Source: M55B118 sp964501715
GTDB taxonomy: Bacteria > Bacillota_I > Bacilli_A > Izemoplasmatales > Izemoplasmataceae
Direction of reading: 5' to 3'
NCBI GenBank assembly: GCA_964501715.1
Contig: CAZCTR010000005.1
Location: 19,606-83,605, forward strand
Length of the DNA: 64,000 bases
Part shown: piece after piece, positions 10,204 through 17,905 of the stretch
Layout of the letters: each line of letters opens with the position of its first letter
How positions within the stretch are numbered: position 1 is the stretch's first letter
Notes under the pieces: generated by a model
What the model was told of the DNA's origin: nothing
What the model saw: only the letters and a program-made list of their open reading frames with translations
Databases searched by the model: none
Program-made: the position numbers and the translations under genes

Positions 10204-10500
10204 CGATGAATCACCTCTGTAGTTTAAATTCAGTTTAGCATAGGAAAACGTTTAAAAAAACAGAATTTTATCAACATAAAATGTGGAAAACTTTTTATTT
10301 GCACACTCTGTTTCCACAAAGATGAAACCCTTAATATATCTTAACAGAGCGGTCAAAAAAGATTTAGACTTTTCCACAACCATATGTTTTCCTCTTTTGC
10401 ACATTTCCACAATGTGCATTGTGCAAACCGTCAAATAAAGCGGTTTTCCTATGTGGAAAACTTAATTGAAACTTCTTCAATATCGAGATTAATAAAATAA
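10204..10500. other. oriC: Replication origin segment (dnaA-rpmH intergenic DnaA-box cluster)
   Basis: This 300-base AT-rich gap holds a cluster of DnaA-box-like 9-mers: TTATCAACA (10268-10276), TGTGGAAAA (10282-10290), GTTTCCACA (10310-10318), TTTTCCACA (10370-10378), ATTTCCACA (10403-10411) and TGTGGAAAA (10452-10460). Genes diverge from it: dnaA, dnaN, gyrase to the left on minus and rpmH onward to the right on plus. Together with the dnaA-dnaN element this matches a bipartite Bacilli origin. Box calls are by sequence match to TTATCCACA with one or two mismatches. Confidence 0.85.
10396..10427. repeat. Nested inverted repeat in the origin
   Basis: Outer arms TTTGCACA (10396-10403) and TGTGCAAA (10420-10427) enclose a second dyad, GCACATT (10399-10405) and AATGTGC (10411-10417), whose five-base centre TCCAC belongs to a DnaA-box-like sequence. 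The two dyads share bases, so only one can form at a time. Confidence 0.6.
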
Positions 10501-10503
10501 CGG

Positions 10504-10532
10504 TTGACACTTCGGAGCAATTTATATATAAT
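10504..10532 (+). promoter_or_regulatory. rpmH promoter (consensus sigma-A type)
   Basis: TTGACA (10504-10509) and TATAAT (10527-10532) are both perfect consensus with exactly 17 bases between them. It is the strongest-looking promoter in the window and is expected for a ribosomal protein gene next to the origin. Confidence 0.93.
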
Positions 10533-10573
10533 TTGAAAGCGTAGTTTTTATAACGCCTTAGGAGGTGTTGATT

Positions 10574-10708
10574 GTGAAACGCACATATCAACCAAACACA
10601 CGCAAAAAAGCTAAAAAACATGGCTTCCGTGCGAGAATGTCTTCGCCCGATGGACGCAAGATCCTCGCTAAGAGACGCCAAAAGAAACGCAAGCGCCTGT
10701 CCGCTTAA
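10574..10708 (+). CDS. rpmH: 50S ribosomal protein L34
   Basis: A 44-residue, strongly basic protein reading MKRTYQPNTRKKAKKHGFRA and ending KKRKRLSA, the textbook L34 sequence and length. It is a small component of the large ribosomal subunit that binds 23S rRNA. The start is a GTG at 10574 preceded by AGGAGGTG eight bases upstream. It is followed by a strong hairpin before rnpA, the usual partner gene in bacteria. Confidence 0.98.
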   Translation: MKRTYQPNTRKKAKKHGFRARMSSPDGRKILAKRRQKKRKRLSA

Positions 10709-10745
10709 AAATTCATACCCCGTTAACAACTAATCTTAAACCCGC

Positions 10746-10785
10746 AAACACCTGAGAAGATTGCTTTTTAGGTGTTTTTATTTTT
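10746..10785 (+). terminator. Terminator/attenuator hairpin between rpmH and rnpA
   Basis: Arms AAACACCTGAGAAG and CTTTTTAGGTGTTT form a 14-pair stem (two G-U pairs) with an ATTG loop, followed by TTATTTTT. No separate promoter is obvious for rnpA, so partial readthrough could set the ratio of abundant L34 mRNA to rnpA mRNA. Confidence 0.8.
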
Positions 10786-10799
10786 GGGAGGCGCTCAGG

Positions 10800-11144
10800 A
10801 TGAAAAAGAAGTACCGCATTAAGGATTCATCTAGAATCCAATCTGTTCTCAATGCTCGAAGGAAAAAGGCTGACGCGTTTTTTTCTGTCTACGTCTCTGA
10901 GAACACCAACGGGCATTTTCGTTACGCCCTTAGCGTTGGAAAGAAATTCGGGAACGCGGTCAAACGCAATAGGATCAAACGCCAGATCCGCATGGTCCTC
11001 AATGATCGTGTGGATCATGATGCGTCCAAGGATGTCTTTGTCATCATCCGTCCGGCCGCTTCAAAATTGACGTTTGCAGACATTGATAACAAACTAATGA
11101 AGCTGTTGAAAGCTCATAAATTAATCAGAGGTGAAAAAAAATGA
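10800..11144 (+). CDS. rnpA: Ribonuclease P protein component
   Basis: RnpA binds the RNase P RNA and helps it cut the 5' leader from tRNA precursors. The 114-residue basic product has the signature FGNAVKRNRIKRQIR around residue 45-60, with the RNR motif that contacts the catalytic RNA. An ATG at 10800 with GGGAGGCG upstream gives the family length; an upstream in-frame ATG at 10761 would lie in the terminator hairpin and add a non-conserved extension. It overlaps yidC by four bases. Confidence 0.96.
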   Translation: MKKKYRIKDSSRIQSVLNARRKKADAFFSVYVSENTNGHFRYALSVGKKFGNAVKRNRIKRQIRMVLNDRVDHDASKDVFVIIRPAASKLTFADIDNKLMKLLKAHKLIRGEKK

Positions 11145-12016
11145 AAAGAAAAACAGCAATGAAAGTCTTACTGCTCGTGGTGACACTAGGGCTCGTGGTG
11201 ACACTTGCAGGGTGTGATGTCGAGCATTACGACCAAAGCATCGATGCCGAAGGCGGCTTCGCCTGGATGCAGTGGATCGTCACTAAGCTTGCCGAATTCA
11301 CATACAATATTTCCCAGTTTGCCGGAGGGCACTATATCATCGGGCTTTTCGCCGTCACGTTGATCATCAGGATTCTCGGGTGGCCGATCTATTCGAAAAG
11401 CACCGCAATGAGTGCAAACATGCAAATCGCCCAACCTGAACTGGAACGTCTCAAAGAGAAGTATCAGGACAAAAAGGATGAAGCTTCCCAGAAACAGATG
11501 CAACAAGAGATGATGCAGATTTACAAAAAATACAACATCAACCCTCTCGGGTGCCTTTTCCCCTTCCTGCAAATGCCGATTTTCATCGCCATGTATCAAG
11601 TCGTGAGAAGGCTTCCGAGGACCGAACGCTTCGGGGATATAGACTATGAATTCCTCTTTCTCGACTTCCAGGCCGGGAATCCCCTGGACGCCGGGGTGTC
11701 TTTCAGCTTCGCAGACCACTGGATCAATATCCTCCTGGCTTTAATCGTCGGTGCGACCATGTATTTCTATCAGCGTTATGCGATGAAGAAGCCTGAGTAC
11801 CTTCAAAATAAGAAATACCAATCAGCCCAAGCCGAACAGTCACAAAAAACCATGAAGTACATGACTTATTTCATGGTCGTCATGCTGACATCGATATCGT
11901 TCACCAACCTCGGTATCGCATTCTATTGGATCATCGGTAACCTCTTCCAATTCTTGCAGACCTATGTCAATCGCAAAAAGACTTACAAACGTCATTTTGA
12001 ACAAAATCTAACGTGA
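11141..12016 (+). CDS. yidC: Membrane protein insertase YidC/OxaA, lipoprotein form
   Basis: YidC inserts membrane proteins alone or with SecYEG. The 291-residue protein starts with a signal peptide ending in the lipobox TLAG-Cys25, as in the Gram-positive lipoprotein YidC forms (SpoIIIJ/YqjG). Hydrophobic segments follow near residues 55-80, 130-150, 190-210 and 230-260, with NPLGCLFPFLQMPIFIAMY typical of the family core. The gene overlaps rnpA (ATGA) and is followed by khpB ten bases later, the standard rnpA-yidC-khpB block. Confidence 0.97.
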   Translation: MKRKTAMKVLLLVVTLGLVVTLAGCDVEHYDQSIDAEGGFAWMQWIVTKLAEFTYNISQFAGGHYIIGLFAVTLIIRILGWPIYSKSTAMSANMQIAQPELERLKEKYQDKKDEASQKQMQQEMMQIYKKYNINPLGCLFPFLQMPIFIAMYQVVRRLPRTERFGDIDYEFLFLDFQAGNPLDAGVSFSFADHWINILLALIVGATMYFYQRYAMKKPEYLQNKKYQSAQAEQSQKTMKYMTYFMVVMLTSISFTNLGIAFYWIIGNLFQFLQTYVNRKKTYKRHFEQNLT

Positions 12017-12026
12017 AGGTGATTCT

Positions 12027-12641
12027 ATGAAATCCATTACTTTTGAAGCGAAATCTTTGGATGAAGCCAAAACATACGCCGAGGAACAGTTGCGTATCGG
12101 AAGAAGGTATCTAGCCTTCGACCACCAGGAGAAACGCAGTATGTTCGGTTTTAAAAAGAGCTTCACAGTCACGGCCACGGTGGATGTCGACCTCATGGAA
12201 CTTGGTCGTAAAACGCTGGAGACCATGTTTGCAAACATGGGCATAGACGCCTCCATCACTGCGACAGAAGGGGATGACAAGGATATGGTCTACAAGGTCG
12301 AGACGGATGAGAACCCGGTCTTGATCGGCAAGAACGGAAAGACCTTGGAAAGCATCCAGTTCTATATCAGAAACCTTCTCAACATCTTCACCGACGAGAG
12401 GGTCATCGTCCTTGTGGACATCGGTGGCTACAAAGCTCAAAGACGTAAACAGCTTGAGATTCTTGCGACCAAGACCGCCAAAGAAGTAGCCAGAAGCAAA
12501 GTGCCGGTGAAATTGGATCCCATGAATGCGTATGAACGCCGGATCATCCATACTAAACTCGCCGAATGGCGCGATGTGTCCACGAGAAGCGAAGGCGAAA
12601 AACAGAACCGTCACCTCGTGATCGAGCCTAAGAAAAAATGA
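12027..12641 (+). CDS. khpB: RNA-binding protein KhpB/Jag
   Basis: The 204-residue protein has the three parts of the Jag family: an N-terminal Jag-N domain (about 1-50, KSLDEAKTYAEEQL), a KH RNA-binding domain (about 85-140) and a C-terminal R3H domain (LDPMNAYERRIIHTKLAEW). KhpB works with KhpA as an RNA chaperone and affects cell division and envelope growth in streptococci. ATG at 12027 has GAAGGTGAT upstream. It is coupled to pth by an ATGA overlap. Confidence 0.93.
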   Translation: MKSITFEAKSLDEAKTYAEEQLRIGRRYLAFDHQEKRSMFGFKKSFTVTATVDVDLMELGRKTLETMFANMGIDASITATEGDDKDMVYKVETDENPVLIGKNGKTLESIQFYIRNLLNIFTDERVIVLVDIGGYKAQRRKQLEILATKTAKEVARSKVPVKLDPMNAYERRIIHTKLAEWRDVSTRSEGEKQNRHLVIEPKKK

Positions 12642-13192
12642 AACTGATTGTCGGACTCGGAAATCCCGGCAGGAAATATGCGCGCACCCGCCACAACATC
12701 GGCTTCATGTGTCTTGAAGCCTTCGCCCATTCACATGGACTCAAATTCTCATATGACAAGAAATTCATCGCCGATGTGACGCGCTTAAATGAGACGATCC
12801 TCATGAAACCGAGAACCTATATGAATCTTTCCGGGAATGCCGTCGCTCCCGTCGTCGATTATTATGATATCGAACCTGAGGATGTGATGGTGATCTATGA
12901 CGACCTTGATCTGCCGACCGCGAAAATACGCTTGCGCTATAAAGGCGGGAGCGGGGGTCATAAAGGGATGCAGTCCATCATCGCGGCACTTGGAACCGAA
13001 ACATTCAAACGCATCAAGTTCGGGATCTCAAAGCCTGATAGCAAGGCCGGCAAGGATTATGTGCTCTCGCGCTTCAAAAAAAGCGAGGGTGATGCCGTCA
13101 TCGAGGCGATTGACCAAGTCAATAGGGCGATGACTGATTTCATGAAGGACGAGCCTTTCGCGAACATCATGAACACATACAATAAAGAATGA
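12638..13192 (+). CDS. pth: Peptidyl-tRNA hydrolase
   Basis: Pth releases peptides from peptidyl-tRNA that drops off the ribosome. The 184-residue protein has the N-terminal signature GLGNPGRKYARTRHNIGF with Asn9 and catalytic His19, and the conserved YDDLDLP and GGSGGHKGM segments. It overlaps the khpB stop and has no separate ribosome site of note, pointing to coupled translation. A strong terminator follows two bases after its stop, although mfd, its frequent neighbour in Bacilli, comes next. Confidence 0.98.
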   Translation: MKLIVGLGNPGRKYARTRHNIGFMCLEAFAHSHGLKFSYDKKFIADVTRLNETILMKPRTYMNLSGNAVAPVVDYYDIEPEDVMVIYDDLDLPTAKIRLRYKGGSGGHKGMQSIIAALGTETFKRIKFGISKPDSKAGKDYVLSRFKKSEGDAVIEAIDQVNRAMTDFMKDEPFANIMNTYNKE

Positions 13193-13193
13193 C

Positions 13194-13221
13194 GCCGCAG
13201 CCATGTGCTGCGGCTTTTTTT
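13194..13221 (+). terminator. Terminator after pth
   Basis: Perfect GCCGCAGC/GCTGCGGC stem with a CATGT loop followed by seven T residues. It closes the rpmH-to-pth transcription unit. Confidence 0.95.
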
Positions 13222-13274
13222 CATCACGGTGGTCTTTCGATAAAGTCCGTGATAGAATAGGTCACGAAGAACCC

Positions 13275-13293
13275 CGGGCATGGCACATGCCCG
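13275..13293 (+). repeat. Stem-loop in the mfd leader
   Basis: Arms CGGGCATG (13275-13282) and CATGCCCG (13286-13293) with a GCA loop lie between the pth terminator and the mfd ribosome site. There is no T run, so it is not a simple terminator; it ends 11 bases before the ribosome site GGAGGA. Confidence 0.6.
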
Positions 13294-13315
13294 CTTGTCT
13301 ACGTGGAGGAAATGT

Positions 13316-16300
13316 ATGAAGACCTTGTTAAAGCATTTGAAAAGCACAGAGTTCTTTCAAAAACTGAACGATGTATTGGAAAAGGAAAAAGCTGAAATAT
13401 ATGACACCAATGAAGCACTCAACATCCTGTTGATCAACTACCTATTCTCCGAAAGCGACAAATCGGTTCTTGTGGTGAACCATAATCTTTATCATGCTCA
13501 AAAGACGTATGATAAGCTTGAAAGAACCATGGCTGACCCCCTCTTTTTCCCGCAGGATGAATTTCTGACGACCGACATGCTCGCAATGAGCGAGGATTTG
13601 AAATTCGATCGTCTTGATTCGATTCGAACCCTTCTCAAGGGCCGCAAAGAACTGGTGGTGACCCATCCGACCGGACTGCTTAAGCATCTGCCGCCGAAAG
13701 CCGCATTTATGGAGGCGACAAAGACGTATCGAAAAGGGGACGAGATCGACCCTTCCAGGTTGATCGATGAATTGATCAACCTGGGCTACACCAGGACCGC
13801 TGAAGTGGAGAAAGTGGGGGATTTCGCTTCCAGAGGAAGCATTGTCGATGTGTTTCCAACAGGGTACGATGAGCCGATCAGAATCGATTTCTTTGATGTC
13901 GAGATCGATTCACTAAGACGGTTCGACATCGAATCCCAGCGCTCCAAGGGGACTGCCGAAGAACTCACGCTTTTCCCCAGATCGGAATTCTTCTATGATG
14001 AGTCCACCTGTGAGAAAATGGAAGAGAACGTTAGACAAGTGTTAAGCAGCCGACCCTTTGAAGATGAGACTAAAGAACGTGTGGAGAATGACCTGGATGC
14101 GATCAAAGAACGGGATAATCCGGACCGGTTCTCCCGCTACATGACCTTCGCGTTCGACCATCTGGAGACATTGACCGACTATCTCGACGATCCTTACATC
14201 ATACATGTCAACCATGAGGATATCAAGGCCACCAACCAGCAGATCATAAAAGACCTATCCGATTGGATCGCCGAGAACAGTGACTACGCCGCGATCGGGT
14301 TTGATTTCATCAGGGATTTCGATACGCTCTACCATGAAAAGGAGATCCGTCTGAATCCGTTCGCGAGCGCAAAACCCTTGAGGCACAGCCTTGCCCTTCG
14401 CGCCAAGGAGTCTGTGCAATATGCCGGCAACTTGCAGATGCTGATCAAGGACCTCAAGAAGTACGACGGCCATGTCACCACCCTGGTCTCTTTGGAAAGT
14501 TCGGAGAGGCTGAATACCCTCAAGGAGCTCTTTGAAGACCATCATATCGACTACAAGCTGCTTGGACGGGACGACCCTCCCTTCGATAAAAGCATCAACC
14601 TTGTGAAAGCGGACATGCCCGTAAGCCTTGAATGGTTCGACACCGCCGTGCTGGTTCTTAACGAAGAAGCCCTCTTTGATGCCACGGAAAAAAAGAAATC
14701 GAAAAAACAAAAGGCCGTGTTCAAGGACACGGAGAAGCTCACACGTCCGGAAGAACTCAAAAAAGGGGATTTTGTGGTCCATTATGACCATGGGATAGGC
14801 CGGTATCTTGGCATCAAGACCATGACTTTCCAAAACCATACCAATGACTATATAACCATAGCGTACAAAGGGGACGACACCCTTTATATCCCCGTGGAGA
14901 ACATCCACCTGATACAAAAATACAGCGCACATGAAGGCGTGAGACCGAAAGTCAACAAGCTCGGAAGTCCTGAGTGGGCCAAAACCAAACAGAGGGTAAG
15001 AAAAAAAGCGAAGAACATCGCTTCACAGCTCATCGACCTCTATGCCAAGCGAGAAGAGACAAAGGGCTTCGCCTTCAGTTCCGACATCGACATGATGACC
15101 TCGTTCGAGGCGGATTTCCCCTTCGAGGAAACCGAAGATCAGCTCAAGGCTATCGAATCGGTGAAACAAGACATGGAAAATGCGACCCCCATGGACAGGC
15201 TGATCTGCGGTGATGTGGGATATGGCAAGACGGAGGTCGCCCTCCGTGCCACATTCAAGGCGGTTCTCGACAACAAGCAGGTCGCCTATCTCGCACCCAC
15301 GACCATTCTGACGCGCCAGCATTTCTACACCTTCAAGCGAAGGCTCGCCAAGCATGGCATCAAAGTGGCGCTATTGAACCGTTTCGTAGTCGGCAAAAGG
15401 AAACGCGAATATCTCGAAGGGATCAAGGCGGGAAAATACGATGTGGTGATAGGGACTCACCGCATCCTTTCCAAGGACATTGACTTTAATGACCTCGGCT
15501 TGTTGATTGTCGACGAGGAACAGCGGTTCGGCGTCGAGCACAAGGAGAAGATCAAGGCGATGAAATTGCATGTCGATGTGCTCTCGCTCTCAGCGACACC
15601 TATCCCGAGAACCCTTCAGATGGCCATGACTGGCGTCAAACAGATGAGTCTCATCGAGACTCCCCCGAAAGACAGATTCCCAATCCAGACTTATGTGCTC
15701 AAAAGGAACGACCATGTCATCCAGGATGCCATTGAACGGGAATTGGGCCGTCACGGTCAGGTTTTCTACCTTTATAACAAGGTTGAGGATATCGATTCGA
15801 TCAAAGACGATCTCGACCAGCTTGTGCCTGATGCACGCGTTGTCTATGCGCACGGAAAGATGAACCGGGCTCAGCTTGAACGGGTCATGCAAGCATTTTT
15901 GGACCACGAGTATGATGTGCTCGTATCCACTACCATCATTGAAACGGGCATCGACATTCAAAACGCCAACACCCTGATTGTCCATGATGCAGACAAACTA
16001 GGCCTTTCCCAGCTCTATCAGATAAGAGGAAGGGTCGGAAGAAGCAACCGCATAGCCTACAGTTATCTCATGTATGGCAAGAACAAGCAGCTTAATGATG
16101 AAGCTGCGAAACGGCTTCAGGCGATCAAGGAGTTCACTGAACTCGGCAGCGGTTACAAGATCGCGGCACGTGATCTCGCCATACGGGGCGCGGGAGACCT
16201 TCTCGGAACGGAACAATCCGGATTCATCGACAGTGTGGGCATCGAGATGTTCATGGAAATCCTAAAAGAGGAGATCGCGAAAGAAAAAGATGAACCCATC

Positions 16301-16768
16301 GAGGACAAGACGGATGACTCTAAGCGGAACCAGGTGAAAATGCCCACAAGCCGCACCATTCCCGAAAGCTATGTGAAAGAAGAGACGTTGAGGATAGAGA
16401 TGCACCGGCGTATCGGAGAAATCAAAACACTGGAGGATCACCGTGCGCTCAAAGAAGAGTTCCAAGACCGATTCGGAGAGATCCCACAAAACCTCGAGAC
16501 TTATATGCTTGAGAAACTGTATGAACAGTTGGCGATCGAATCAGGCGTGGAGCGTGTCTTTGAGAGTGATACGTCGGTCACATTCGTCATCGACAAGGAC
16601 CATTCCAAGGACATCCACGGAGAGATGCTTTTCAAGAAAGCAAGTGAAATCTCGCGTTTCATCAATCTCGCCTATAAGCAGGAGAAACTACGAATCACCT
16701 TAGATAAGGGAAAAATAGAAAAAAGCGTGCTGGAATGCATCATTCCATTGTTGGAATTGATTGCATAA
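13316..16768 (+). CDS. mfd: Transcription-repair coupling factor Mfd
   Basis: Mfd removes RNA polymerase stalled at lesions and recruits the UvrABC system. The 1150-residue protein has the UvrB-like N-terminal module, the RNA-polymerase-interacting domain (FVVHYDHGIGRYLGI, about residue 480), and a RecG-like translocase with Walker A GDVGYGKTEVALRA and DEEQRFG box, ending in the TRCF domain. The ATG at 13316 is chosen because GGAGGA lies five bases upstream; a frame extension to 13280 lacks a ribosome site. It works with PcrA, LigA and UvrA encoded at 50-57 kb. Confidence 0.97.
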   Translation: MKTLLKHLKSTEFFQKLNDVLEKEKAEIYDTNEALNILLINYLFSESDKSVLVVNHNLYHAQKTYDKLERTMADPLFFPQDEFLTTDMLAMSEDLKFDRLDSIRTLLKGRKELVVTHPTGLLKHLPPKAAFMEATKTYRKGDEIDPSRLIDELINLGYTRTAEVEKVGDFASRGSIVDVFPTGYDEPIRIDFFDVEIDSLRRFDIESQRSKGTAEELTLFPRSEFFYDESTCEKMEENVRQVLSSRPFEDETKERVENDLDAIKERDNPDRFSRYMTFAFDHLETLTDYLDDPYIIHVNHEDIKATNQQIIKDLSDWIAENSDYAAIGFDFIRDFDTLYHEKEIRLNPFASAKPLRHSLALRAKESVQYAGNLQMLIKDLKKYDGHVTTLVSLESSERLNTLKELFEDHHIDYKLLGRDDPPFDKSINLVKADMPVSLEWFDTAVLVLNEEALFDATEKKKSKKQKAVFKDTEKLTRPEELKKGDFVVHYDHGIGRYLGIKTMTFQNHTNDYITIAYKGDDTLYIPVENIHLIQKYSAHEGVRPKVNKLGSPEWAKTKQRVRKKAKNIASQLIDLYAKREETKGFAFSSDIDMMTSFEADFPFEETEDQLKAIESVKQDMENATPMDRLICGDVGYGKTEVALRATFKAVLDNKQVAYLAPTTILTRQHFYTFKRRLAKHGIKVALLNRFVVGKRKREYLEGIKAGKYDVVIGTHRILSKDIDFNDLGLLIVDEEQRFGVEHKEKIKAMKLHVDVLSLSATPIPRTLQMAMTGVKQMSLIETPPKDRFPIQTYVLKRNDHVIQDAIERELGRHGQVFYLYNKVEDIDSIKDDLDQLVPDARVVYAHGKMNRAQLERVMQAFLDHEYDVLVSTTIIETGIDIQNANTLIVHDADKLGLSQLYQIRGRVGRSNRIAYSYLMYGKNKQLNDEAAKRLQAIKEFTELGSGYKIAARDLAIRGAGDLLGTEQSGFIDSVGIEMFMEILKEEIAKEKDEPIEDKTDDSKRNQVKMPTSRTIPESYVKEETLRIEMHRRIGEIKTLEDHRALKEEFQDRFGEIPQNLETYMLEKLYEQLAIESGVERVFESDTSVTFVIDKDHSKDIHGEMLFKKASEISRFINLAYKQEKLRITLDKGKIEKSVLECIIPLLELIA

Positions 16769-16774
16769 GCCTAT

Positions 16775-16816
16775 AAAAAAGGCATCCCCAATTATTCAAA
16801 GAGGGATGCCTTTTTT
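16775..16816. terminator. Bidirectional terminator between mfd and a convergent membrane gene
   Basis: AAAAAAGGCATCCC and GGGATGCCTTTTTT arms with a 14-base loop give T runs on both strands. It serves mfd on plus and the 16824-17360 gene on minus. Confidence 0.9.
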
Positions 16817-16823
16817 GTTTGTC

Positions 16824-17360
16824 TCACAAGGATTCGAACGCACTTGAGAGCTGGATGCTTGAGAGTATGGTGAGTCGTATGAAATAAAAGTATATGAGTG
16901 AACCGATAAGGAAGTGGTGAATTGCGAACAGGTCACGTGCTTCCACGGTCTGGTTTGCATAGCGTTTGAGATAATGGAAGAAAAAGATCAATGTGGCAAT
17001 CAATGCCGCCCCTTCGAAAACAAGGAAGACAATTTCGAGGACCATTGAGATCTCGAAGAGGTTTATGGCGGAGGGCAAGGTGATATAGGTGATGGGAATC
17101 GCCGGAAGCAGCAACATCACGAAGAGTAACATTTTCGGAAAAGTCTCCATCGTCGCGGTTTTCACAAGGAGTCTACCTATAAGGAAGAAAACCAGGGGAT
17201 GAATCAGGAATATGTAGAAACCGATGGATGTCACGACGATGTCAAGAACACCGTCTGTACCCCGGAAAGAGAAAAACAGTCCGACTCCGTAGAGGATGAC
17301 GGTCAGGGCGATGATGATGGCTGCATAGAGGATGTGGTTTCTGTTCGGATAGGGGTTCAT
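16824..17360 (-). CDS. Unidentified multi-pass membrane protein
   Basis: A 178-residue, very hydrophobic protein with about five membrane segments (near residues 10-32, 40-65, 75-98, 100-125 and 150-170) and short polar loops. No catalytic motif or known family is recognised. It is transcribed alone from an extended -10 promoter that carries a perfect dyad, and ends at the shared terminator with mfd. ATG at 17360 has AAAGGAGG nine bases upstream, so the start is secure. A real gene by its ribosome site, promoter and terminator; function unknown. Confidence 0.8.
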   Translation of the reverse strand: MNPYPNRNHILYAAIIIALTVILYGVGLFFSFRGTDGVLDIVVTSIGFYIFLIHPLVFFLIGRLLVKTATMETFPKMLLFVMLLLPAIPITYITLPSAINLFEISMVLEIVFLVFEGAALIATLIFFFHYLKRYANQTVEARDLFAIHHFLIGSLIYFYFIRLTILSSIQLSSAFESL

Positions 17361-17394
17361 ACAGACCGGCCTCCTTTGGTCGGAATTGGGGGAT

Positions 17395-17413
17395 ATATGG
17401 TATTATACCATAT
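17395..17413 (-). promoter_or_regulatory. Palindrome over the -10 box of the membrane-protein gene (candidate operator)
   Basis: ATATGGTAT-T-ATACCATAT is a perfect nine-base inverted repeat about one base. On the minus strand it contains TGGTATAAT, an extended -10 promoter, with TTTCCA about 17 bases upstream. A regulator bound here would block RNA polymerase. The promoter reading is good; the operator is inference. Confidence 0.55.
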
Positions 17414-17473
17414 TATATTTTTATTGGAAACGTGAAATGACATAATGGAAAGTCCCAATGCACCGCAATGTGT

Positions 17474-17905
17474 TTAGTTTCCCACCATGTCAGACAATGC
17501 TTTTCTGTAGCTTTCAATCCCTTCCCCTTTGAACGTTTTTTTGCAGGCGGGGCGGATGACGGATGTGTGGCGAAACGTTTCTTCGCGAGAGTCCGGGTCG
17601 CTCAGGTGGACTTCATAGACCGGGATGTCGATGGCCTTGATCGTATCATAAAGTGCATAGCTGTAGTGGGTGAATGCCGCGGCATTCAAAAGGATGCCCT
17701 GATACCCCATGTGCTTTGCGTGTTGCATGATGTCGATGAGTATCCCTTCAAGATTGGACTGTTTCACCTCAACGTTCACGCCAAGTGCATTGCCATAGTC
17801 TTTAAGTGTGCGCTCAAGGGTTTCATAGGTCATCGAACCGTAGATTTCCACTTCCCTGGTCCCTAGAAGGTTCAAGTTAGGGCCGTTGAGTATTAAAATA
17901 TTCAT
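17474..17905 (-). CDS. aroQ: 3-dehydroquinate dehydratase, type II
   Basis: Third step of the shikimate pathway, 3-dehydroquinate to 3-dehydroshikimate. The 143-residue product begins MNILILNGPNLNLLGTRE, the type II signature, with the catalytic tyrosine near residue 22 (EIYGSMTYE), QSNLEG and the conserved HLSDPDSREETFRHTS. The ATG at 17905 has GAGGAGGC upstream and lies inside the end of the aroE/K gene (29-base overlap); a longer open frame upstream would only read through that gene. It is the last gene of the aro operon; no clear terminator follows. Confidence 0.96.
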   Translation of the reverse strand: MNILILNGPNLNLLGTREVEIYGSMTYETLERTLKDYGNALGVNVEVKQSNLEGILIDIMQHAKHMGYQGILLNAAAFTHYSYALYDTIKAIDIPVYEVHLSDPDSREETFRHTSVIRPACKKTFKGEGIESYRKALSDMVGN

